Shown here piece by piece: positions 9,802 to 18,207 of a stretch of DNA of 64,000 nucleotides; within the stretch, counting starts at the first letter, position 1, and the number at the start of each line of letters is the position of its first letter. Location: contig NZ_CP134494.1 in NCBI RefSeq assembly GCF_031759225.1, forward strand, positions 3,098,501 through 3,162,500. The letters are read 5' to 3'. The stretch is from Mesobacillus jeotgali (lineage in GTDB: Bacteria; Bacillota; Bacilli; Bacillales; Cytobacillaceae). A program made the translations under genes and the position numbers. A model generated the notes under the pieces. The model did not search any database. It was given only the letters and a program-made list of their open reading frames with translations, and was not told the origin of the DNA.

Positions 9802-10284
9802 TTAATTATGTATTTCCTGCTTTTGCTGTTTCATATAGTCTTTGATTTCTTTTATTCCTTCTAGTGAATTGATCAGGGTTTGCGGGTCAATGATCATGAT
9901 CATCCGTTTATCCAAATTGGCTATTCCCGTAATGAATATCGTATTTTGGTAGGCGATAAGGCCAGGCTGCTTCATATTTACCTCAGGAATCTCAAGGATT
10001 TCCTTTGCATCCCTGACGAGGACACCCAATGAGATTTCCGAAGTCTCAAGCACGATCAGTCTCGTCTTGTCATCAGCCCGAATATCCCGATGGTATAGGA
10101 CCTTTTCAAGATCAATGACCGGAATCAACTCTCCCCGTACCTTCGTGATTCCGGTGACATAATCAGGCATATGCGGAATCGCTGTCATCCCTTCCAATTT
10201 TTCAATTGAAATGACATAAAGGATCGGAAAAGCGTATTCTTCATTTCCTGCCTGGAATACAACCGTCTTATTGCTATCAGCCAT
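9802..10284 (-). CDS. CheW-domain chemotaxis coupling protein
   Basis: About 160 residues make a single CheW domain with segments TVVFQAGNEEYAFPI, GITKVRGELIPVIDL and an RLIVLE strand, as in proteins that link CheA to receptors. There is no response-regulator domain, so it is CheW-like rather than a complete CheV. The ATG at 10284 is ten bases after GGAAG and is preferred to 10323. It stands alone, far from a che operon, and faces the chemoreceptor gene, so the pair may form a dedicated signalling module. That pairing is an inference. Confidence 0.88.
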   Translation of the reverse strand: MADSNKTVVFQAGNEEYAFPILYVISIEKLEGMTAIPHMPDYVTGITKVRGELIPVIDLEKVLYHRDIRADDKTRLIVLETSEISLGVLVRDAKEILEIPEVNMKQPGLIAYQNTIFITGIANLDKRMIMIIDPQTLINSLEGIKEIKDYMKQQKQEIHN

Positions 10285-10345
10285 TTGGAGTACACTTCCT
10301 TTAATTAAATTTCTATCTATCACTCTGTTTAATCCTCATATGATT

Positions 10346-10362
10346 CCAGATTGGAAATCTGG
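10346..10362. promoter_or_regulatory. Short palindrome upstream of the CheW-like gene
   Basis: CCAGATT-GGA-AATCTGG is a perfect seven-base inverted repeat about 60 bases upstream of the CheW-like start. It could be an operator. No regulator is identified. Confidence 0.35.
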
Positions 10363-10435
10363 TAGACCATTCCATGTATTATATCGGAGTCTTCAGGGGC
10401 ATCTTTAGGATTATTGAAGAATGAGTGTATGTAAT

Positions 10436-10842
10436 ATACATTTTGACTTCGTGCTCTCTCTGAATTGTCTATTAAAGCATGGTTCCTGGACATTTTGACT
10501 TCCTGCTCTCTCCAAAATGTCTATTAAAGCTTGGTTCCTGGACATTTTGACTCCTGGTCTCTCCAAAATGCCTATTAAAGCATGGTTCTTGGACATTTTG
10601 ACTTCCTGCTCTCTCCAAAATGTCTATTAAAGCATGGTTCCTGGACATTTTGACTTCCTGCTCGCTCCAAAATGGCTATTAAAGCATGATTCTTGGACAT
10701 TTTAACGTCGTGCTGTCTCCGAAATGTCTATTAAAGCTCGGTTCTTGGACATTTTAACGTCGTGCTGTCTCCGAAATGTCTATTAAAGCTTGGTTCTTGG
10801 ACATTTTGACTTCTTTCTCTCCCCAAAATGTCTATTATCTTG
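10436..10842. repeat. Tandem array A: eight 52-bp units, each with an inner inverted repeat
   Basis: ACATTTTGAC-type unit starts occur at 10438, 10490, 10542, 10593, 10645, 10697, 10749 and 10801. All intervals are 52 bases except one of 51. Most units contain GACATTTTG and, after 15 bases, CAAAATGTC, a nine-base inverted repeat. TATTAAAGC is kept in the first seven units. The first and last units are the most diverged. The array lies upstream of the CheW-like gene and downstream of the transposase gene. A reading frame across it (10411-10596, minus) is a by-product of the repeat. Confidence 0.95.
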
Positions 10843-10916
10843 AACTAGACTCTCTACTTATGAAATTGTCTGCAAAATTCGTATCCCGCAAATTCTTCCC
10901 TTAGGCGTATTCATTT

Positions 10917-12697
10917 AAAAAAGAGGCTGACTCAAAAGGTTGAATAAATTCGACCTGAGAGTCGCCTCTTTTACTTTTTATCCAATTTATGGGTTTGGAT
11001 TTGATGGATTTATAAGGGAAAGAGGGATATTCCTCCCCTTAGTTACCCTAATTTTTGTTCGCTTTCCTTGTTGGCTGCCCACTTCAAAAGATTGTGTGCA
11101 GCGCAAATAAGACCCCAATCCGTGGTATTTTTGGAGAGGCCTCTTAACCCAAATCTTTTAAACCCTCGATTGTGTTTAATCTGCCCAAATACTGGCTCGA
11201 CATCTATTTTTCTCTGCCTGTATCTTTGGCTTCCTTCTTCCGCAGCCAATCGTTCCCGAACTTCTTTTCGTTGTTGTTGGTTTTTCACTGAGACCTGTAC
11301 GGTCTTTGTATCTTTGTCTTTGGCACAGGTTGTTTGGAATGGACAGTTCATACAATCGGTACAGCGGTACGTGCGCTTCACGGAATCGTAACCGTTGTCG
11401 GACTTTCTTTGACTCTCATACTGGAAAACCAGGCGTTTTCCGTTTGCACAAATCCATTCATCTAGCTCTTCGTCATACTCCATATTTTCAACTCGGCCAA
11501 TTTGTTCCTTCCATGCCTTTGTCTGTTCCTTGTCAAAAGTATTGTATTTAATGTACGCTTCTATTTCCTGTTCTTCACAATGTGCATAGTTCTCTTCGCT
11601 TCCATAACCAGAGTCGGCAATAACGGCCTTTGGCTTCGGGCGGTTATGTTTTTCCAAAAGTTCAAGATGGGGAATCATGCATCCAGGATCTCCAGCCCGT
11701 TGATGGAGGCTGAAGTTGGTGATGAACTGATTTTCTGTTCCAATCTGAACATTATATCCAGGCTTTAACTGCCCGTTCATCATGTGGTCCTCTTTCATTC
11801 GCATAAAAGTGGCATCGGTATCCGTCTTAGAAAAGCTGTTTCTCTCTCCAAAAGTCTGTTTCTGAAGTTCATACTTCTGCTTTCGAGGTAGAAGGTCTTT
11901 TTCCAGTTGGCGCTTTGCCTTCTTTAAAGGTTTGTTTTTTGGATCCTGTTCCAGTCTCTCTTCCAGCTTTTTAATGGTTTCTTCAATTTTTGCAGAAGAG
12001 ATGGGTGTCTCTTCGAGCTTTTCCTGAAAATCTTGTTCCCTTTCTGCTTCTTCATCTTCTTTGGTGATTTGTTCAATCCCAAAGACAATCTGGCGGAATT
12101 TCTCGTCCAACTTTTTATCGTATTTTTCAGTGGACTTCTTCCAAACAAAAGTATACTTGTTGGCGTTTGCCTCCAATTTGGTCCCATCCAGGAAATAGTC
12201 TTCTAGCTTCACAAGTCCTTCCTCCCGAAGGAGGTCGACTATGGAAAAGAACGTCTCATAGATGACATCTTTCATGCGTTCGGAACGGAAACGGTTGATG
12301 GTACGAAAATCAGGCTTCTGTTCGCCGGAGAGCCACATGAACATAATATTCTCTGTTAGCTGTTTCGCGATTTGTCGAGAGGAATAAATACGGTTGGCAT
12401 ATGCATAAAGAATGACTTTTAACATCATTTGAGGATGGTAAGGCGGCCGTCCTCCACCAGGATAAAGAGAGAGAAAGATATTGGGGTTCATCTGGTCGAC
12501 GGCAAAATCAATCAATCGAACAAGGTGCTGTTGAGGAATCAAAACTTGAATGTCCATTGGAAGGGTCAATTGGTTTGTGTTATAATTTTTATACAAGAAA
12601 ATCTCTCCTTTTGTATAGTTGGTTGTGGTGACTTAATTATAACAAAAGAGGTTTTTCTTGTATTTTTTTGCACAAAAAATGAATTTAGAAACCTGAG
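10917..12697 (-). mobile_element. IS1182-family insertion sequence (ends approximate)
   Basis: A single complete transposase gene is flanked on the left by a hairpin containing GAGGCTGACTCAAAA (about 10919-10976) and on the right by about 100 bases of AT-rich sequence up to a separate GC-rich repeat at 12698. I could not identify matching terminal inverted repeats or a target duplication with confidence, so both boundaries are estimates. The element sits inside otherwise conserved gene order between dinB and yqjE. Confidence 0.6.
11043..12596 (-). CDS. IS1182 family transposase, full length
   Basis: The 517-residue protein has an N-terminal DUF772-like region (MLKVILYAYANRIYSSRQIA and a DFRTINRFR segment) followed by a DDE-type catalytic region. 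Candidate acidic residues are in FLDGTKLEAN, in AVIADSGYGSEENY and near a C-terminal KIDVEPVFGQIKHNRGF block. A coiled, charged insertion lies in the middle and a cysteine cluster (CTDCMNCPFQTTC) lies near residue 420. The start is TTG, preceded by AAGGAGAG. No frameshift or stop is seen, so the element may be active. Confidence 0.93.
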   Translation of the reverse strand: MYKNYNTNQLTLPMDIQVLIPQQHLVRLIDFAVDQMNPNIFLSLYPGGGRPPYHPQMMLKVILYAYANRIYSSRQIAKQLTENIMFMWLSGEQKPDFRTINRFRSERMKDVIYETFFSIVDLLREEGLVKLEDYFLDGTKLEANANKYTFVWKKSTEKYDKKLDEKFRQIVFGIEQITKEDEEAEREQDFQEKLEETPISSAKIEETIKKLEERLEQDPKNKPLKKAKRQLEKDLLPRKQKYELQKQTFGERNSFSKTDTDATFMRMKEDHMMNGQLKPGYNVQIGTENQFITNFSLHQRAGDPGCMIPHLELLEKHNRPKPKAVIADSGYGSEENYAHCEEQEIEAYIKYNTFDKEQTKAWKEQIGRVENMEYDEELDEWICANGKRLVFQYESQRKSDNGYDSVKRTYRCTDCMNCPFQTTCAKDKDTKTVQVSVKNQQQRKEVRERLAAEEGSQRYRQRKIDVEPVFGQIKHNRGFKRFGLRGLSKNTTDWGLICAAHNLLKWAANKESEQKLG

Positions 12698-12825
12698 TTG
12701 ATTGGAGTGGAAGGCGCGTAGACTCCTGCGGGCGCAGCTGGTCAGGTGAGACCCCGCAAGAGCGAAGCGATGAGGAGGCTCAGCGCCAGCCCCGCGGAAA
12801 GCGAAGCGCCTGGAACGGAAATCAA
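12698..12825. repeat. GC-rich palindromic intergenic repeat, about 128 bp
   Basis: The segment starts TTGATT and ends AATCAA, with inner GGCGC/GCGCC pairing and a core pairing TGCGGG with CCCGCA. It is much richer in G and C than its surroundings. From memory, very similar sequence (SGGAAGGCGC... CCTGCGGG... CCCCGCGGAAAGCGA) recurs in many Bacillaceae genomes as a noncoding repeat. It lies immediately beside the insertion sequence. Confidence 0.75.
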
Positions 12826-12855
12826 CGGACCATTTTTACAAGTAGTCTCAAAAAT

Positions 12856-12898
12856 AAAGAGGGTGCCCAAAAGTTTATACTTTTGGGACACCCTCTTT
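12856..12898 (-). terminator. Terminator of the M20 peptidase gene
   Basis: A 19-20 base stem (AAAGAGGGTG...CACCCTCTTT, one bulge) with a four-base loop lies seven bases after the peptidase stop on the minus strand and is followed by TATTTTTG. Confidence 0.85.
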
Positions 12899-12904
12899 AA
12901 GGTA

Positions 12905-14026
12905 TTACTGTGCTGCTACTTCTTCAATCAATGCGATGACCATTTCGGCAAGCTTGTTGAGCTCTTCGATTGGCATTCTTTCATTCGTTGTGTGGATTTC
13001 TTCATATCCTACAGCAAGGTTGACGGTTGGGACGCCAAAGCCGGCAATGACGTTTGCATCGCTTCCGCCGCCGCTGTGGAGCAATTCTGAGCTTCTGCCG
13101 ATTTTTGCAGCTGCTTTTTTTGCAAGCTCGACGACCAGGTCGCCTTCGCCAAATTTGAAGCCAGGGTACATGACCTGAACATCGACATCTGCCTTGCCGC
13201 CCATTTCCTGAGCTGCTGATTCAAATGCTTCTTTCATTTTTGCCACTTGCGCTTCCATTTTTTCCGGAATCAACGAACGCGCTTCTGCAAGAATCTCTAC
13301 ACGATCGCAGACGATGTTTGTCTGTGTTCCGCCCTGGAAGCGGCCGATGTTCGCCGTTGTTTCCTCATCGATACGGCCAAGCGGCATTCTTGAAACTGCC
13401 TTGGCTGCGATTGTAATGGCTGAAACACCTTTTTCTGGAGCAACACCTGCATGAGCAGTTTTACCATGGATGACAGCTGCTACCTTTGCCTGCGTAGGTG
13501 CTGCAACAATGATGTTCCCTACCTTGCCATCACTGTCGAGGGCGTAGCCATATTTTGCTTTAACCAATGAAGAATCCAATGCCTTTGCACCAACCAAGCC
13601 GGATTCTTCTCCAACAGTTATGATGAACTGGATTGTACCATGCGGAATCGATTGTTCCTTTAAGACACGCACTGTTTCAAGCATGACAGCAAGCCCAGTC
13701 TTGTCATCAGCACCAAGGATCGTCGTACCATCCGTCACAACATAACCATCTTTAATGGATGGCTTAACGCCATTAGCAGGAATGACCGTATCCATGTGGG
13801 AAGTAAAGTAGATTGTATCTACTCCTTCTTTTGTACCTTGTAAAGTACAGATCAGGTTTCCAGCGCCATGGCCAGTTTGTGCAGTAGTATCGTCCTCGAA
13901 AACCTCTACGCCGAGGTCCTCGAATTTCTTCTTGAGGACGCGTGCGATTTCAGTTTCATACTTTGTTTCAGAGTCAATTTGGACAAGCTCTAAAAATTCA
14001 TTCAATAAACGTTCGTGATTAATCAT
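12905..14026 (-). CDS. yqjE: M20-family peptidase (tripeptidase T-like, YqjE)
   Basis: This 373-residue cytosolic metallopeptidase should hydrolyse small peptides. Di-zinc ligands are visible as SHMDT near residue 76, GADDKTG near residue 105 and GEESG near residue 140, plus a C-terminal EIHTTNERM histidine. A dimerisation (lid) domain is inserted in the middle, beginning around the HGKTAHAG block. The exact substrate is uncertain because PepT-like and YqjE-like proteins overlap in annotation. It precedes the carboxyltransferase gene downstream in the conserved order yqjC-yqjD-yqjE. Confidence 0.9.
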   Translation of the reverse strand: MINHERLLNEFLELVQIDSETKYETEIARVLKKKFEDLGVEVFEDDTTAQTGHGAGNLICTLQGTKEGVDTIYFTSHMDTVIPANGVKPSIKDGYVVTDGTTILGADDKTGLAVMLETVRVLKEQSIPHGTIQFIITVGEESGLVGAKALDSSLVKAKYGYALDSDGKVGNIIVAAPTQAKVAAVIHGKTAHAGVAPEKGVSAITIAAKAVSRMPLGRIDEETTANIGRFQGGTQTNIVCDRVEILAEARSLIPEKMEAQVAKMKEAFESAAQEMGGKADVDVQVMYPGFKFGEGDLVVELAKKAAAKIGRSSELLHSGGGSDANVIAGFGVPTVNLAVGYEEIHTTNERMPIEELNKLAEMVIALIEEVAAQ

Positions 14027-14100
14027 CCTAGCCGACCTCCAATTATGTATATACTACTAGAGTATAACGCTAATTGAATCTCAATACCAAACACAAAATC

Positions 14101-15651
14101 CTACAGTGGGATGTTGCCGTGTTTTTTGCCTGGCCTGTCTTCCTTCTTCGTCCGGAGCATTTCCAGGGACTGAATCAGTTTGATTCGAGTTTCCCGCGGA
14201 TCGATGACATCATCGACCATTCCCTGGCTTGCAGCGACATAAGGATTCGCGAATTTCTCACGGTACTCATCGATTTTCTGCTGCCTTATCTGTTCCGGAT
14301 TATCACTGTTCTGGATTTCCTTCGCAAAAATAATATTGGCAGCACCCTGCGGTCCCATTACGGCGATTTCAGCATTCGGCCACGCAAAAACAAGATCCGC
14401 CCCGATCGATTTACTGTTCAGGGCGACATATGCTCCGCCGTACGCTTTTCGTAAAATAACGGTGAGCTTAGGAACTGTTGCTTCTGAATAAGCATAAAGG
14501 ATTTTCGCGCCATGACGGATAATGCCACCATGCTCCTGCTTGATGCCCGGGAAGAATCCTGTGACATCCTCAAAAGTGATGATTGGGATATTGAAAGAAT
14601 CACAGAATCTGATGAAGCGGGATGCCTTATCAGAAGAATCGATATCAAGCCCGCCTGCCATCACCTTCGGCTGGTTGCAGACAAGACCGACGACCTCGCC
14701 TTTAATTCTTGCAAGCCCAATGACAATATTTTTGGCAAAGTCCTTCTGTATCTCCAGGAATGATTCGGAATCGACTACCTGCTCAATCACTTTGCGCACA
14801 TCATATGGTCTTATTGCATCGAAAGGAATGGCATCCGTCAAATCTGGCCTGTAGTCATCTTCATCATCTGCCTCTAGCCTCGGCGGCTTTTCTTCATAGC
14901 TTTGCGGCAGATAGCTTAACAGCAGCCTTACCTGCTCCAGTGTTTCTTCTTCAGACTGGCCATGGAAATGTGCATTGCCACTGATCGTGTTATGTACAAT
15001 CGCTCCGCCGAGATCTTCAGCAGAAATTTTCTCCCCGGTAACCGTCTCGATTACTTTGGGACCGGTAATGAACATCTGGCTCGTTTTTTCGACCATGAAT
15101 ACAAAGTCGGTAATGGCTGGCGAGTATACCGCTCCGCCGGCACAAGGACCCATGATCACGGAAATTTGCGGGATTACACCAGAATAGATAGAATTGCGGT
15201 AAAAAATATGCCCATAGCCATCGAGTGAAACGACACCCTCCTGGATCCTTGCTCCGCCGGAATCGTTCAGACCCACGAATGGAGCGCCATTTTTAGCAGC
15301 CAGATCCATCACATTGGCAATTTTCTTTGCATGCATTTCACCTAAGGCTCCGCCAAACACGGTGAAATCCTGGGAAAACAAGTAAATCGGCCTGCCATTC
15401 ACCTTACCGTAACCGGTTACAACTCCATCCCCTGGGCCCTTCTGGTTCTCAAGTCCAAAGTCTGTGCTCCGGTGCTGGATGAATGGATTCAACTCCACAA
15501 AACTGCCTGGATCGACTAGCAACTCTATTCGTTCCCGAGCAGTCAGCTTCCCTTTTTCATGTTGCTTTTCGATCCGTTCGTCACCGCCGCCCAGTTCGAT
15601 TTCCCTGCGTTTATCATATAGTTCATTGATTTTCTCATAGATGTCTGGCAT
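14101..15651 (-). CDS. yqjD: Acyl-CoA carboxylase carboxyltransferase (beta) subunit, propionyl-CoA type
   Basis: This 516-residue carboxyltransferase has two crotonase-fold halves. GGARIQEG and PCAGGAVYSPAITDF form the N-terminal oxyanion region, and KAYGGAYVALNSK lies in the C-terminal half. It transfers carboxyl from carboxybiotin to an acyl-CoA, most likely propionyl-CoA. The next gene downstream toward the promoter side is methylmalonyl-CoA epimerase, two bases away. No biotin carboxylase is encoded beside it. The AccC/AccB-type subunits elsewhere in the window could be partners, but that is inference. Confidence 0.9.
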   Translation of the reverse strand: MPDIYEKINELYDKRREIELGGGDERIEKQHEKGKLTARERIELLVDPGSFVELNPFIQHRSTDFGLENQKGPGDGVVTGYGKVNGRPIYLFSQDFTVFGGALGEMHAKKIANVMDLAAKNGAPFVGLNDSGGARIQEGVVSLDGYGHIFYRNSIYSGVIPQISVIMGPCAGGAVYSPAITDFVFMVEKTSQMFITGPKVIETVTGEKISAEDLGGAIVHNTISGNAHFHGQSEEETLEQVRLLLSYLPQSYEEKPPRLEADDEDDYRPDLTDAIPFDAIRPYDVRKVIEQVVDSESFLEIQKDFAKNIVIGLARIKGEVVGLVCNQPKVMAGGLDIDSSDKASRFIRFCDSFNIPIITFEDVTGFFPGIKQEHGGIIRHGAKILYAYSEATVPKLTVILRKAYGGAYVALNSKSIGADLVFAWPNAEIAVMGPQGAANIIFAKEIQNSDNPEQIRQQKIDEYREKFANPYVAASQGMVDDVIDPRETRIKLIQSLEMLRTKKEDRPGKKHGNIPL

Positions 15652-15653
15652 TT

Positions 15654-16067
15654 CTATTCAGCCTCCCCGTTCTTCTCGCAAAGTTCGTATAAAACACTTC
15701 CTGTCGATTTTGGATGCATGAATGCGACTAACGCTCCCCCTGCACCTTTCTTAGGAACATCCTGAATCATCCTGATTCCATTTTCCTTCATATCATTGAT
15801 CCTTTCCTGGATCGACTCTACGCCAAGGGCAACATGGTGGATTCCTTCCCCACGCTTCTCAATAAAACCTGCGATGGCGCTTTCCTCAGATAACGGTTCA
15901 AGAAGCTCTAGTTTCGTTTCCCCTGCTTTCAGGAAAGCTACTTTTACTTTCTCGCTTTCCACTTCCTCTATCCCAAGTAATGGCAGCTTCAGCACATCTG
16001 TATAAAATGGGAGGGCATGCTCAATAGATTTGACAGCAATGCCGATATGGTCGACCTTTTTAATCAT
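15654..16067 (-). CDS. mce: Methylmalonyl-CoA epimerase
   Basis: This 137-residue vicinal-oxygen-chelate protein interconverts the S and R forms of methylmalonyl-CoA. Metal ligands are visible as KVDHIGIAV (His near residue 6), an IHHVAL histidine near the middle, and a C-terminal VLYELC glutamate. A GGAGGG site precedes the ATG. It is the first gene of an mce-yqjD pair and links propionyl-CoA carboxylation to the mutase encoded 6-10 kb away. Confidence 0.93.
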   Translation of the reverse strand: MIKKVDHIGIAVKSIEHALPFYTDVLKLPLLGIEEVESEKVKVAFLKAGETKLELLEPLSEESAIAGFIEKRGEGIHHVALGVESIQERINDMKENGIRMIQDVPKKGAGGALVAFMHPKSTGSVLYELCEKNGEAE

Positions 16068-16179
16068 GTAATTCCCTCCAGATTATTATTTAAATATATT
16101 TAACTGTTTTAATATTCGACAAAAATGTCACAATTCCTTCTTACTTTAATGAACATTACGGATAATAGAGAAATTATGA

Positions 16180-16208
16180 TTGACATAATATTAAGTTCAC
16201 TTTACTTT
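16180..16208 (+). promoter_or_regulatory. Candidate sigma-A promoter upstream of the Prli42-like gene
   Basis: A perfect TTGACA (16180-16185) is followed after 17 bases by TACTTT, a weak -10 match. It lies about 125 bases upstream of the small gene at 16333. Confidence 0.35.
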
Positions 16209-16332
16209 TACACTATCATAAATTTTATTTAAAGGTTGGCATTCAAGCTTTGCTAAAAGGGTTGTTCAAATCAACACAGGGATGTAAAATAGTAGTGGTA
16301 GAATGCTTTAGTTTTGGAAGGGGGATCTCTTT

Positions 16333-16428
16333 ATGCGTAAAACCAATGTCAGGAAGGTCGTAGTATACATCATGCTTTTTACTATGCTAGCATCAACCCT
16401 TCTTATGGGATTATCAACATTTCTTTAA
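16333..16428 (+). CDS. Prli42-like stressosome-associated membrane microprotein (31 aa)
   Basis: An ATG at 16333, seven bases after GGAAGGGGG, opens a 31-residue frame: a basic N terminus (MRKTNVRKVVVY) followed by one hydrophobic helix ending GLSTFL. This layout matches Prli42, the miniprotein first described in Listeria that anchors the stressosome to the membrane. The gene is too short for ordinary ORF calling. A terminator hairpin follows 15 bases after the stop. The family call rests on remembered similarity and shape. Confidence 0.75.
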   Translation: MRKTNVRKVVVYIMLFTMLASTLLMGLSTFL

Positions 16429-16443
16429 TTGATATAAATAATC

Positions 16444-16470
16444 AAAGGGCTGTCATCTGACAGCCCTTTT
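16444..16470. terminator. Bidirectional terminator between the Prli42-like and L,D-transpeptidase genes
   Basis: A twelve-base stem, AAAGGGCTGTCA with TGACAGCCCTTT, and a two-base loop lie between converging stops. Confidence 0.85.
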
Positions 16471-16986
16471 CTATTCACCGATTGCTCCATATTCTTTGCC
16501 GATTTCTATAAAATCTTTAGAAGTAGATGTGATCAGGATTTTTGTTCCCAATGGAATATAGTCGTACAATGATTCAACTGCCTCATTTTGGAGGCGTACA
16601 CAGCCCTGTGATATCCTTTTCCCGATGCTTGAAGGGTCGTTCGTCCCATGGATCCCATATGTCCGGCCATCTGTATTTTCAGCGTCAAATCCAATCCATC
16701 TGCTGCCCAGTGGGTTTTTCGGGTCCCCACCCGGGATGTCCTTCTTGCGATAGTAAGGATCAGGTGCTTTGACAGTGACGGTAAAAAGCCCTTCAGGCGT
16801 AAGGTCCTCAGATTTGCCTGTAGCCGCACTGACAACCGTCTGGACTCTGTTCTCATTGATTAAAGCGACTTCGTTCGTCTCTTTATTCACAATCACGAAT
16901 GGGTCTCCAGGCATCGGATTTGGTCCAAGCGGCCAAATTGGTGAAAAAATGAAAGCTGCTAGAAGCATAGAAATAAACACTGGCAT
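16471..16986 (-). CDS. L,D-transpeptidase (YkuD domain)
   Basis: This 171-residue exported protein has a short hydrophobic N-terminal signal or anchor (MPVFISMLLAAFIFSPIW). The YkuD catalytic domain follows. The active-site block IHGTN is followed by SQGCVRL, which carries the catalytic cysteine and the arginine of the family signature. Such enzymes form 3-3 peptidoglycan cross-links, often in spore or vegetative wall maturation. It lacks a LysM domain. It precedes yqjA on the minus strand, with about 26 bases between them. Confidence 0.88.
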   Translation of the reverse strand: MPVFISMLLAAFIFSPIWPLGPNPMPGDPFVIVNKETNEVALINENRVQTVVSAATGKSEDLTPEGLFTVTVKAPDPYYRKKDIPGGDPKNPLGSRWIGFDAENTDGRTYGIHGTNDPSSIGKRISQGCVRLQNEAVESLYDYIPLGTKILITSTSKDFIEIGKEYGAIGE

Positions 16987-17012
16987 GATGATCCCTCCGC
17001 GGTCTATTTCCG

Positions 17013-18017
17013 TTAGTTTGCCTCGGAGGGCTGATTTTTATTCTTCCCAGTGTTCAACCCTTTAAACGACCTTTTCAGCAAAAGGAATTGTTCCATCTCA
17101 TTCACAAAATGGAGCAGGGATGCCCTCGCCTCGAACTCTTCCCGTGTTTTTGGGAGCTCCATGTTCTCAAACTCCGTTCTCATTCTTAACAATTTTTCAA
17201 GATAAAACAGGACCGTATTCCCCGGATGGATTCCTTTGGACAGAGTTTCAACAAAGTCCGCTACCATATTAGCCTGCTCTACATGCTTAGGAATCGAGGT
17301 GACAGAAGGCAGAACCCTCTCAATTATTTCGAATTGCTTTTCTCTTATTTTAAAATATTGATAATACAGGTTTTCATCTCTCAAAAAGTGATTTTCTACA
17401 TCCTGGATGGCCAGACTTTTCGCTTTTTCAATCAGTCTTGCAGTCTCTGTCAATTCCCTTCCATCCCAATCCGAATCGTTTTTTCTAAGATAGAGTGCAA
17501 TCTCCCTGAATATCTTTTTGAACTGGGCTTCGATTTCTCTTTGGCATTCCTCCAGCTTGTTGTCGACACTCGGCATATACAAATTCATGATCAGTGCAAC
17601 ACCAATTCCGATCGTGATGATTCCCAATTCATTAATTAAAAGATCTGCTGTTACCTTTCCGGCAGAGTAGATATGCATGATGATGACACTGCTGGAAACG
17701 ACTCCTTCCTTCGCCCTGAACATGACGACAGTCGGAATGAAAAAGAGCAGCAACAATCCAATGACTATAGGGTGATACATGATTCCCTCAAAGAACACTG
17801 CGGAGAACGCCATGGCAATTACACATGCCAGGAATCTATGCCAGGATGCCTGCAGCGATCGCTTCTTTGTCACCTGTATACAAAGAATCGTCAAGATACC
17901 CGCTGAAACATAATTGTCAAAGCCGAAAAACTGGGCAATGACGATGGCGAGGGCCGTACCAAGCGCTGTTTTTAACGTACGATAACCAATTCTGAATTTC
18001 ACAATGTTTTCTCCCAT
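17013..18017 (-). CDS. yqjA: YqjA-type membrane protein (aromatic acid exporter/FUSC-like)
   Basis: About 334 residues: an N-terminal half with several membrane helices (TALGTALAIVIAQFFGF, LACVIAMAFSAVFFEG, IGLLLLFFIPTVVMF and a segment near residue 140) and a C-terminal cytoplasmic helical half with many charged residues. It matches the DUF939/ArAE-1 type family in Bacillus. A transport role is suggested by family only. The first codon of the longest frame is TTG at 18020. The adjacent ATG at 18017 is taken here, though the ribosome site is weak. Confidence 0.8.
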   Translation of the reverse strand: MGENIVKFRIGYRTLKTALGTALAIVIAQFFGFDNYVSAGILTILCIQVTKKRSLQASWHRFLACVIAMAFSAVFFEGIMYHPIVIGLLLLFFIPTVVMFRAKEGVVSSSVIIMHIYSAGKVTADLLINELGIITIGIGVALIMNLYMPSVDNKLEECQREIEAQFKKIFREIALYLRKNDSDWDGRELTETARLIEKAKSLAIQDVENHFLRDENLYYQYFKIREKQFEIIERVLPSVTSIPKHVEQANMVADFVETLSKGIHPGNTVLFYLEKLLRMRTEFENMELPKTREEFEARASLLHFVNEMEQFLLLKRSFKGLNTGKNKNQPSEAN

Positions 18018-18126
18018 CAAAAAACTTAAGCTCTAATAATTTGCAAATACCCGAAAGCTGATCCTCTTAGCACCAAAATTTGTATCCAATGTCCATTTGA
18101 AACTCGGGAAATTTCTTTGCAAAAAA

Positions 18127-18159
18127 TGAAAAGATGACCACATCTAAGATATGATCATC
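18127..18159 (-). terminator. Terminator after the arginine transporter operon
   Basis: A twelve-base stem (18133-18144 with 18148-18159, two G-T pairs) is followed on the minus strand by TTTTCATTTTTT, about 50 bases after the artM stop. Confidence 0.7.
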
Positions 18160-18207
18160 CATTAGTTTATCAGATTCGACATCCTTTATAAAAGCTAGGG
18201 AAGTGTA

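Noticed and set aside
10411..10596. Minus-strand reading frame across array A
   Set aside because: It is formed by the repeat, has no ribosome site and encodes only repeated peptides.
10917..12900. Terminal inverted repeats and target duplication of the IS1182 element
   Set aside because: A GAGGCTGACTCAAAA end is visible on the left, but no matching complement was found on the right. The hairpin at 12856-12898 looks like the peptidase terminator.
16115..16122. Single 0A box near mce
   Set aside because: An eight-base match is expected about twice by chance in this window, and nothing else links it to sporulation.
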